A stretch of 10,621 bases of DNA, taken from Chitinophagales bacterium. GTDB lineage: Bacteria; Bacteroidota; Bacteroidia; Chitinophagales; BACL12. The first letter of the stretch is position 1, and the number at the start of each line of letters is the position of its first letter. Position numbers and translations under genes: made by a program. Location of the stretch: positions 1 through 10,621 of the forward strand of contig JACMJP010000166.1 in assembly GCA_014380545.1 (NCBI GenBank). The letters are read 5' to 3'. The notes under the pieces were generated by a model, which had not been told where the DNA came from, searched no databases, and saw only the letters and a list, made by a program, of their open reading frames with translations. Shown here piece after piece: positions 1-5,478 of the stretch.

Positions 1-436
1 CAATATGATCGATACCATCTAAAAGATACACATCACCCGAGATTTCAAATCCGTAAGACGCATAAAATTTTTGCAGATAATGTTGGGCTTCTATGCGAAT
101 TGCCGCCTTACCATATTTATCTTCTATAAATGCAATTGCTTTATCCATCACCACTTTGCCAAGACCTGTTCCTCTTGTTTCTGGATGTGATGAAACTCTT
201 CCTATTGATAATTCGGGATATGAAACGCCGGGTTGAACAATACGGCAATATGCCAATACTCTTCCGTCATCATCAACTCCAAAAAGATGATCGCTGAACT
301 GGTCTTTTCCGTCAGCATCCAAGTAAGCACAATTTTGTTCAACAATAAAAACTTCCTGCCGCAGGCGATAGATTCCCTGTAGTTCAAAAACATTTAACTG
401 GTGAAACCCCCTAATCTTCCAAAATAAATTCTTCAT
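1..436 (-). CDS. ElaA-type GNAT N-acetyltransferase, 3' end cut by window edge
   Basis: This gene encodes a predicted cytoplasmic acyltransferase that would move the acetyl group of acetyl-CoA to an amine on an unknown substrate. I read 145 codons from the ATG at 436 with no stop before base 1. An in-frame TGA lies just upstream of that ATG, which fixes the start. The acetyl-CoA pyrophosphate-binding motif is visible at residues 88-93 (RGTGLG). The ElaA hallmarks are present: LRQEVFIVEQ near residues 25-34, DADGKD at 40-45, and FYASYGF followed by YLLDGIDHI at 124-145. E. coli ElaA is about 153 residues, so only a handful of C-terminal residues should be missing. It is codirectional with the DUF4199 gene but 164 nt away, so it probably has its own promoter. 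The family call is firm; the substrate is unknown. Confidence 0.88.
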   Translation of the reverse strand, partial: MKNLFWKIRGFHQLNVFELQGIYRLRQEVFIVEQNCAYLDADGKDQFSDHLFGVDDDGRVLAYCRIVQPGVSYPELSIGRVSSHPETRGTGLGKVVMDKAIAFIEDKYGKAAIRIEAQHYLQKFYASYGFEISGDVYLLDGIDHI

Positions 437-546
437 GGCCCATCAATATTAATATTGCAAGATTACATAACACAAAGATTATTTTCACAGTTTGTTGATA
501 AGTAATATTTGTTGTGAAAAAATTCGGCTGTTATAAAAAAATTAGT

Positions 547-575
547 ACATTCAGTCTGAAGACAGTATGAATTGT
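547..575 (-). terminator. Possible hairpin terminator downstream of the DUF4199 gene
   Basis: The 164-nt spacer 437-600 holds no gene. Its only structure is an imperfect hairpin. ACA (547-549) pairs with TGT (573-575), TTCA (550-553) with TGAA (568-571), and CTG (556-558) with CAG (563-565), around an AAGA loop. On the minus strand it is followed, after about 5 nt, by seven T residues (complement of 535-541). That position suits an intrinsic terminator for the DUF4199 gene, but the stem is interrupted and AT-rich, so the call is weak. Confidence 0.3.
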
Positions 576-600
576 TTTATTATTTATTTGCAAAATAATT

Positions 601-1119
601 TCAGGCGGGCTGAAGTTTTCTTTTTAGTATTGCGGAAAATATGAGGCTCATAATTACGCCTAATAGTAATACTGTTCCAAACATAACAAAGAAATTAAAT
701 ACCGGGGTATAGTTTTCCATTTGAGTTGTGTATTGTTCAATTGTTTTTTGAATTTGTTCTTCCGTTCTTCCGCTGCTTTTTGCTTTTTCTATCATATAGT
801 TTAAATATTGATCAGAAAAATCCGGATTTAAAACAGTCATGTAAATTGTGTCAAGTACACCAAAAATAATTGCCCCGATAGCAGCCATTAAACTTCCATA
901 TAAAAAAGCATCTTTAAAAGAAATACTTCCGCCAAAAATTTTATCACGGATATGTTTTATTCCAAAATAAATAACACTCAGCCCAACGATCATTCCGATA
1001 TACCCCAGCACTTCCATTATTCCGAAGGAAATGTCTTTTAATGCGAACCATGTTATAGAAAAAAATATGATCATAATTATTCCGGAATACAATCCGTATT
1101 TGAGTGATGTTTGTAGCAT
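601..1119 (-). CDS. DUF4199 domain-containing integral membrane protein
   Basis: This is a 172-residue inner-membrane protein of unknown function, matching the Bacteroidota family DUF4199. Four hydrophobic segments are visible at about residues 8-27, 36-55, 70-95 and 138-165. Between the third and fourth is a polar, Glu/Lys/Gln-rich stretch (about 100-137, including FSDQYLNYMIEKAKSSGRTE). Such a polar loop between helices 3 and 4 is usual in this family. The glycine-rich turn with GGSISFKDAF before helix 3 also fits. The ATG at 1119 is preceded by short AT-rich repeats. It lies 122 nt downstream of the VOC gene and may or may not share its transcript. No enzymatic motif is visible, and no function can be assigned. 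Confidence 0.82.
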   Translation of the reverse strand: MLQTSLKYGLYSGIIMIIFFSITWFALKDISFGIMEVLGYIGMIVGLSVIYFGIKHIRDKIFGGSISFKDAFLYGSLMAAIGAIIFGVLDTIYMTVLNPDFSDQYLNYMIEKAKSSGRTEEQIQKTIEQYTTQMENYTPVFNFFVMFGTVLLLGVIMSLIFSAILKRKLQPA

Positions 1120-1128
1120 AGTTATTTT

Positions 1129-1162
1129 ATTAAGTTATTGAGTTGATTAAGTTATTGGTTAA
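1129..1162. repeat. 17-bp imperfect tandem duplication upstream of the DUF4199 start
   Basis: ATTAAGTTATTG occurs at 1129-1140 and again at 1146-1157, in two 17-bp units (1129-1145 and 1146-1162) that diverge only in the last five bases. It begins 10 nt before the DUF4199 start codon, in what should be its leader or promoter. It may be simple slippage in AT-rich DNA; a regulatory role is speculative. Confidence 0.5.
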
Positions 1163-1241
1163 TGCAATAATAAATATTTGCTGTCTGCATACTGAGGACT
1201 ATTGGGATACAGACTATATAATGGGACTGTTTACTTCCACC

Positions 1242-1658
1242 TCATTTCGTAACCCCGCTTCCCAAAATCTTTTCGTACTCTGCGTCGTTTGCTTCCCACA
1301 ATTCAATTTTATTTCCTTCAGGGTCCAGAATGTGCGCAAATTTTCCGTATTCAAGACTTTCTATTTCATCCAGAACCGTCACACCCTCTTCCTTTAATAT
1401 TTTTAAAAGCTCTTCAAGATTTTCAACCCTGAAGTTGATCATAAAATCTTTTTCTGATGGTGCGAAGTACGTTGTATCCTTTTTAAATGTGCTCCATACT
1501 GTAAATCCTTTTTCTTCCGGCTTGTCGGTTTTCCTCCATTCGAAACTTGTTCCGTATTGGTCAGTTTGTATACCCAGGTGCTTGTTGTACCATTCCCTTG
1601 CAGATTCCGGGTTTTGATATTTAATAAAAATGCCGCCGAGGCTTGTAACTCTTTTCAT
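1242..1658 (-). CDS. VOC family protein (glyoxalase/bleomycin-resistance fold)
   Basis: This 138-residue protein is probably cytoplasmic and contains the paired beta-alpha-beta-beta-beta modules of the vicinal-oxygen-chelate superfamily. The first half begins VTSLGGIFIKYQNPESAREWYNKHLGI (residues 4-30, shown as two runs: VTSLGGIFIKYQ and NPESAREWYNKHLGI). The second half runs from FMINFRVEN (72-80) to the closing motif HILDPEGNKIELWE (109-122). Compared from memory with glyoxalase I, the final Glu ligand is present (E119), but the usual His positions of both modules are occupied by Gly9 and Met73. A classical metal-dependent glyoxalase activity is therefore doubtful. Start at the ATG at 1658. 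A weak promoter candidate lies just upstream. It sits 102 nt downstream of the LuxR-type gene. The fold is secure; the reaction is unknown. Confidence 0.85.
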   Translation of the reverse strand: MKRVTSLGGIFIKYQNPESAREWYNKHLGIQTDQYGTSFEWRKTDKPEEKGFTVWSTFKKDTTYFAPSEKDFMINFRVENLEELLKILKEEGVTVLDEIESLEYGKFAHILDPEGNKIELWEANDAEYEKILGSGVTK

Positions 1659-1674
1659 AAACAGGAATTTTTCA

Positions 1675-1706
1675 CAAACTACCGAAAAATATTTGATTGC
1701 TGCAAA
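1675..1706 (-). promoter_or_regulatory. Weak Bacteroidota-type promoter candidate for the VOC gene
   Basis: On the minus strand a TTTG (complement of 1703-1706) stands 21 nt before TAGTTTG (complement of 1675-1681). This resembles the Bacteroidota pattern TTTG-N19/21-TAnnTTTG, except that the downstream box is one base short. The box ends 16 nt upstream of the VOC ATG at 1658, a plausible distance. It would make the VOC gene partly independent of the LuxR-type gene. Confidence 0.3.
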
Positions 1707-1760
1707 GATGCAGTGCGAATGCTATGCGCAGGGTCACCCGAAAGTATGATTTTGAAAATA

Positions 1761-2228
1761 TTAATATAATATTTTCATATTTTTTGCTTCCGCAATTGCA
1801 GAGGTACGGTTTTTAACATCCAGTTTTATGAAAATATTGGCAATATGGGTTTTTACCGTGTTCAGTGAAATGAATAATTCCTTTGCAATACTTTCATTTG
1901 TAAATCCTTTTGATATAAGTAATAGAATTTCTGATTCCCGAACACTGAGTAAATTATTTTCGGCAAGTTTGAGATCATTTGAGAGAAATACTTCTTTTTC
2001 TACGATCACCTCTTTCTCAATGATTTCCTTTTCCTTTTTGATAATTGTTTTCGTGAAAATATTTCTGCCAAAATAAATTCCTGCAATTAAAATTAAACTT
2101 CCGGCTATTGTAATAAACCATTGATAAGAAAGTGTGCCCGTAAAAAATAGTTTTTCCAGTATGAACCAGGTGATTAAAATACCCGTGATTAGAAGAGCAT
2201 AAATAAAGATGAATTTCGTGATACGCAT
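1761..2228 (-). CDS. Membrane-anchored LuxR-type helix-turn-helix transcriptional regulator
   Basis: This is a 155-residue predicted DNA-binding protein tethered to the inner membrane. Two hydrophobic helices (about residues 4-25 and 36-54) are followed by a highly charged linker (about 60-80, KKEKEIIEKEVIVEKEV, coiled-coil-like) and a GerE/LuxR-type HTH (about 92-152). The HTH has the hallmarks LSVRESEILLLISKGFTN and LFISLNTVKTHIANIFIKL. There is no receiver domain, autoinducer-binding domain or periplasmic sensor, since the loop between the helices is only about 10 residues. I chose the ATG at 2228. A longer frame reaches 2417, but its extra 63 residues would overlap the permease gene and be encoded by the spacer repeat. 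It lies 145 nt downstream of the NatB-like gene, and regulation of the ABC pair or the DUF4199 gene is only an inference. Confidence 0.85.
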   Translation of the reverse strand: MRITKFIFIYALLITGILITWFILEKLFFTGTLSYQWFITIAGSLILIAGIYFGRNIFTKTIIKKEKEIIEKEVIVEKEVFLSNDLKLAENNLLSVRESEILLLISKGFTNESIAKELFISLNTVKTHIANIFIKLDVKNRTSAIAEAKNMKILY

Positions 2229-2242
2229 TGTTACAAAATTAA

Positions 2243-2372
2243 GTGCCAGGAGTGAAGGAGGATAGGTGTAATGCGTTGAGAGGAAATAATAGTCAGCAGT
2301 TAGTCTGAAATTCAAGTTAAATGTTATTCTGAAAGTTAACAACATCTTGCATTCACACCTGACTCCTGACAC
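2243..2372. repeat. Long imperfect inverted repeat between the permease and LuxR-type genes
   Basis: The left arm spans 2243-2274 and the right arm 2349-2372. Read on the plus strand, the right arm is GCATTCACACCT followed by GACTCCTGACAC. The reverse complement of the left arm contains GCATTACACCT, then eight to nine extra bases, then CACTCCTGGCAC. The arms thus match in two blocks of about 11-12 bp, with about 74 nt between them. The right arm ends one base before the permease stop codon (2374-2376). It could be a folded intercistronic RNA element, a terminator-like structure, or a degenerate copy of a dispersed repeat; no T-run follows it. Confidence 0.55.
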
Positions 2373-2373
2373 T

Positions 2374-3585
2374 TCATCCCCGTACAACATTTTTTTCATC
2401 ATTAAAGAAACGCACACTCATAAATAATGCAATCGCTGCATAAACGAATAGGGCAAAACATGTAAGAATAAACGGGCCTGCTTCAACCGTTCCTGCAATA
2501 ATTGCCTTTGAGCCGAGCGATACATTTAATATCGGAATTAATGCGGTAATATAATCCAATTTAATTCCGGGCAGCATACCCGCAATAGCAGGGAAAATAA
2601 TTACGATCATTAATGGGGTTATCATACTTTGTGCTTCTTTAAATGATTTTGCATAAATAGATAACATCAATGTAATTGCTGCGAAGAAAATATTTAAAGG
2701 AAGTAATAATAAAAGTAACATCAGAATTGCAGATGGAGAAATTAAACCATTTAATACTTCTGTAATTGCGCCCATTCCCCCGCCGGACATATCAGCGTTT
2801 CCGCCGATAATTTTTGCAGAAGCTACGATTCCTATTATACCTGCAACAGCAGAAATAAACCCGCTTAAGGTTACGGTTAGTAATTTCCCTACATAAATTT
2901 CGACTCTGCTTGCTGATGAAACCAATAATGTTTCCAGCGATCCTCTTTCCTTTTCTCCTGCTGCAAGATCAATTGCCGGATACATACATCCCACCATACA
3001 GAAGATGATAAAGAAGTAAGGCAGCAGTCCGCCAAGTATATTTCCAAGCTGCTCCCTTTCTGATGCAAGATTTATTGAATTGCTTTTTACAGGTTGTAAT
3101 ATGTTTTCACTCAACTGCATTTCTTCAAGAGTGTTTTTTGTAAGCATGCTAATATATTGCTGATTGATCGCTTCAACTAAAGCTACTTCAAATTCATTAT
3201 TTGTGGATGTATAATAATAATTAAAAGAGGGTGCTTCCAGTTTTGCCAAAGCAGAATCATAACCCACAGGAAAAAAATATGCAGCATCTATGCTGTCGAT
3301 TTCGATGAGTGCTTTTGCTGAAACAGAATCGGTCAACGAAATAATTTTTGTGTTTGGCACAACAGAAATAAATTGTTTGAAATTATTTTCCCAGCCATTT
3401 TCAATGATACCTATCCGTAACGTTTTTTCTGCAGCCTTTTCAGTCTGCGAAGAAATATATTTTGAAAATCCGATAAAAATCAATGGGTAAATAACTAAAG
3501 GAAGTAACAACATTACTGTAATTGTTCTCCTGTCCCGGGTTATGTCTATTAATTCTTTTTTAAATATGGTTATAATGTTTTTCAT
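2374..3585 (-). CDS. ABC-2 type transporter permease, NatB-like
   Basis: This is a 403-residue inner-membrane permease. It has one N-terminal helix (about residues 22-40) after the cytoplasmic start (FKKELIDITRDRRT), a large extracytoplasmic domain (about 41-183), and then several helices (about 184-207, 233-258, 283-310, 318-338, 345-366, 370-392). After the second helix stands the motif AGEKERGSLETLLVS (209-223), highly typical of NatB-type sodium exporters and related ABC-2 permeases. Its ATPase partner lies immediately upstream, 11 nt away, so the two are cotranscribed and should form one exporter. Bacillus NatAB extrudes Na+; here the substrate is unproven and could be another ion or small molecule. 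Length and topology fit the family. The start is the ATG at 3585. Confidence 0.9.
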   Translation of the reverse strand: MKNIITIFKKELIDITRDRRTITVMLLLPLVIYPLIFIGFSKYISSQTEKAAEKTLRIGIIENGWENNFKQFISVVPNTKIISLTDSVSAKALIEIDSIDAAYFFPVGYDSALAKLEAPSFNYYYTSTNNEFEVALVEAINQQYISMLTKNTLEEMQLSENILQPVKSNSINLASEREQLGNILGGLLPYFFIIFCMVGCMYPAIDLAAGEKERGSLETLLVSSASRVEIYVGKLLTVTLSGFISAVAGIIGIVASAKIIGGNADMSGGGMGAITEVLNGLISPSAILMLLLLLLPLNIFFAAITLMLSIYAKSFKEAQSMITPLMIVIIFPAIAGMLPGIKLDYITALIPILNVSLGSKAIIAGTVEAGPFILTCFALFVYAAIALFMSVRFFNDEKNVVRG

Positions 3586-3596
3586 TTTTCAATTAT

Positions 3597-4379
3597 TTAA
3601 GCATCTATTAATTCATGTTCACCGGCCATTCTAATAAATTCATCTTCCAGTGTTGCTTCCCGCATCTGGTTTTTAAATTCAGAAAATAAACCGTTATAGA
3701 TCAAACCACCTTTATGCATAATAGCAAGATCATCGCTCAGCATATTTACTTCGCTCATAATGTGTGTGGAGAAAATGATCGTTTTATTTTGTTTTTTGCA
3801 TGTTCTTATTAATTCAATAATACTTTTTGCTGCAATTACATCAAGCCCGGCTGTTGGTTCATCAAATACAATTATTTCAGGATCGTGTATCATTGTTCTT
3901 GCAATGGAAACTTTTTGTTTCATACCTGTAGAGAATTTTCCAACCCTGCGGTTTGCAAATTCATTTATACCCAATAGATCAAACAATTCTTTTTTTCTTT
4001 TTTGAATGATCTCTTTATTCATTCCATTTAATTTTCCGAAATAATCAATTGTTTCATTTGGCGTCAGGCGGTCATATAATCCTGTCCCTCCGGTTAAAAA
4101 ACCTAAGCGCTTTCTCACCTCCACACCATCGGTAACTGAATTAAAACCTGCAACATTAATTGTTCCCGTTGTTGGTTTTAATATTGTCGCTATCAGGCGC
4201 AGTGTAGTAGTTTTTCCAGCACCGTTAGGGCCAAGTAAAGTAAATATTCTTCCCGGCTGGCAAGTAAAAGAAACGTCTTTTACAGCGTCAACCGTTTTTC
4301 CTTTAAACTCTCTTCCCATTTCTTTTCTTTGCTGTTTGGAAAGGGAAAATGTTTTTGATAAGTTATTTATTTCAATCAT
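3597..4379 (-). CDS. ABC transporter ATP-binding protein, NatA-like
   Basis: This 260-residue ATPase subunit would power the NatB-like permease encoded next to it. The nucleotide-binding motifs are all visible: Walker A GPNGAGKTT at residues 50-58 (K56), an ABC signature written FSTGMKQK at 149-156 in place of LSGGQ, Walker B IIVFDE at 169-174 with the catalytic Glu174, the D-loop AGLD at 177-180, and the switch His206 in FSTH. The Q-loop region reads FLTGGTGLYDRLT (94-106) with no Gln. As far as I recall, this TGLYDRLT pattern is usual for NatA-type proteins. The ATG at 4379 heads the operon. The 99-nt spacer upstream has three TGWWCA motifs that may be operators. The function is firm at family level; the substrate is not known. 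Confidence 0.93.
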   Translation of the reverse strand: MIEINNLSKTFSLSKQQRKEMGREFKGKTVDAVKDVSFTCQPGRIFTLLGPNGAGKTTTLRLIATILKPTTGTINVAGFNSVTDGVEVRKRLGFLTGGTGLYDRLTPNETIDYFGKLNGMNKEIIQKRKKELFDLLGINEFANRRVGKFSTGMKQKVSIARTMIHDPEIIVFDEPTAGLDVIAAKSIIELIRTCKKQNKTIIFSTHIMSEVNMLSDDLAIMHKGGLIYNGLFSEFKNQMREATLEDEFIRMAGEHELIDA

Positions 4380-4416
4380 GTAAAAAGATTAATTAAAATT
4401 TAGAAATTATTAATAA

Positions 4417-4477
4417 TGAACAATATTGTATATTTTAAATAGTGTTCAATTTTATTTATTATTGATCAATATTTGTA
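4417..4477. promoter_or_regulatory. Cluster of TGWWCA dyad motifs upstream of the ABC operon
   Basis: The AT-only-looking spacer before the NatA-like gene contains TGAACA (4417-4422), TGTTCA (4443-4448) and TGATCA (4463-4468), each followed by AT. The first two form an imperfect inverted repeat: GAACAATATT at 4418-4427 against AATAGTGTTC at 4438-4447, with one mismatch. The third sits inside a perfect 10-bp palindrome (4461-4470), and 4463-4477 nearly repeats 4417-4430. This could be an operator for the ABC operon. In DNA this AT-rich, chance is a serious alternative. Confidence 0.35.
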
Positions 4478-4478
4478 T

Positions 4479-5393
4479 TTAAATCGCTTTTACAGTATAT
4501 CCCTTCTTCCTCAATAACTCAATAACTCCACTTTCTCCAGGCAAATGTCCGGCGCCCACAGCTATAAATGTTGGTTTATCTTTTATCATCGCTTCAATTT
4601 TTGGTATCCAGTTTTTATTTCTATCATTAATAAAAAGATCATCATATTTCATTAATTCAGGTGAGCTTTCTTTCATCAGTGTAGCAAGTGCTTGTATATC
4701 TTCCATCTTATAAGCAGTTATCATATCTGCAAAAACCTGGTCGTATTTTGCTGATGAATCGCTCCAGTCTGTTAGCCATGTAATTTGTTCTTCGTAAGGA
4801 ATAATATCAAAAATGCCAACTTGTTCTTCCACAGTTTCCAAACCGATAATTGGTTTTTGTTTTTTCATACATTGCATTAAAAAATATAATTCAAAACTTT
4901 CCCGTTCCCCTTTAATATAATTCTCTGATATTTTTTGAATCAATATAAATGGTTTTTGATTATTCAGCATATCAAGATCAACAGATAATGAATCAGCAAA
5001 ATATTTTTTCAATTTTTCGTAATCAGCTTCATTCATCATTCCCTGGATTGTTTTTCCCTCCGGCAAATCAAGCATAGTTTGTATTTTCATTAATGCTGCC
5101 AGATCATCTAATTTAATTTCGAAAGCGACCTGTTCTGCTCTGCTCAGCATACTATCAATAAGCGGGCGCACATAAAAATCTTTTTTGTCAATCATGTGTA
5201 TCGTGCCATATAAATAAGATGGGTTTTCCAATCCGTTGCCGCTTATTTCCCACAATAATGAAGTGGATCTTTTTTCAACGGTGTTAGAGCCTGCTGTTTC
5301 TCCATCATTACAGGTATTTGACTGAAATAAAAAAGTCCCACATATAGCCAATACAAGATGAATGCTGCGGGATTTAGATAAGGAGAAATTCAT
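4479..5393 (-). CDS. TraB/GumN family secreted protein
   Basis: This 304-residue protein of the TraB/GumN (TIKI-like) family is predicted to be exported. The N-terminus NFSLSKSRSIHLVLAICG and FLFQS is a basic-then-hydrophobic signal peptide; no convincing lipobox is present (the nearest Cys is preceded by SNT). Soon after comes LLWEISGNG, then the first family motif YGTIHM with G63 and H66. Near the C-terminus is the second motif, GAGHLPGESG, with G280 and H283, followed by LLRKKGYTV. These two GxxH motifs are the putative metal or catalytic elements known from TIKI proteases. Whether this bacterial member is a protease is unproven. I start at the ATG at 5393; a TTG six codons upstream is rejected because it lies between a promoter-like box and its expected transcription start. 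It is divergent from the propeller gene. Confidence 0.88.
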   Translation of the reverse strand: MNFSLSKSRSIHLVLAICGTFLFQSNTCNDGETAGSNTVEKRSTSLLWEISGNGLENPSYLYGTIHMIDKKDFYVRPLIDSMLSRAEQVAFEIKLDDLAALMKIQTMLDLPEGKTIQGMMNEADYEKLKKYFADSLSVDLDMLNNQKPFILIQKISENYIKGERESFELYFLMQCMKKQKPIIGLETVEEQVGIFDIIPYEEQITWLTDWSDSSAKYDQVFADMITAYKMEDIQALATLMKESSPELMKYDDLFINDRNKNWIPKIEAMIKDKPTFIAVGAGHLPGESGVIELLRKKGYTVKAI

Positions 5394-5413
5394 AGCCAGG
5401 TAATTTTTCAACG

Positions 5414-5421
5414 CAAATATA
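5414..5421 (-). promoter_or_regulatory. Bacteroidota -7 box for the TraB/GumN gene
   Basis: The minus strand reads TATATTTG here, an exact match to the Bacteroidota -7 consensus TAnnTTTG. It lies 20 nt upstream of the ATG at 5393, leaving room for a short leader. No convincing -33 TTTG was found. The site places transcription start near 5407, downstream of the TTG alternative start, so it also decides the start codon. Confidence 0.5.
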
Positions 5422-5451
5422 GGGTGCTTACAGGCATTCGTTTTATTTTAT

Positions 5452-5459
5452 TAATTTTA
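5452..5459 (+). promoter_or_regulatory. Weak -7 box candidate for the propeller gene
   Basis: TAATTTTA differs by one base from TAnnTTTG and lies 19 nt before the ATG at 5479. There is no matching -33 element. It is offered only because the divergent spacer (5394-5478) must hold the start signals of both genes. Confidence 0.25.
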
Positions 5460-5478
5460 ATGCAGTAAAATTCTATAT

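Noticed and set aside
202..393. 63-codon minus-strand frame
   Set aside because: It is out of frame with the clear ElaA-type acetyltransferase covering the same bases and has no family features.
1697..1739. Small dyads in the LuxR/VOC gap (CTGCA-TGCAG and GGGTCACCC)
   Set aside because: The stems are only 4-5 bp with no adjacent T-run on the minus strand, so there is no case for a terminator or an operator.
2229..2417. N-terminal extension of the LuxR-type gene to an ATG at 2417
   Set aside because: It would overlap the permease gene by 44 nt, and its residues are encoded by the spacer inverted repeat. The protein from the ATG at 2228 begins with a clean membrane helix.
5280..5335. Lipobox in the TraB/GumN protein
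   Set aside because: The Cys nearest the signal peptide is preceded by SNT, and Thr at -1 with no Leu at -3 is a poor lipobox. The other Cys lies within the hydrophobic core.
5394..5411. TTG start six codons upstream for the TraB/GumN gene
   Set aside because: It is a TTG lying 3 nt from the -7 box, before the expected transcription start. The ATG at 5393 gives a better signal peptide.
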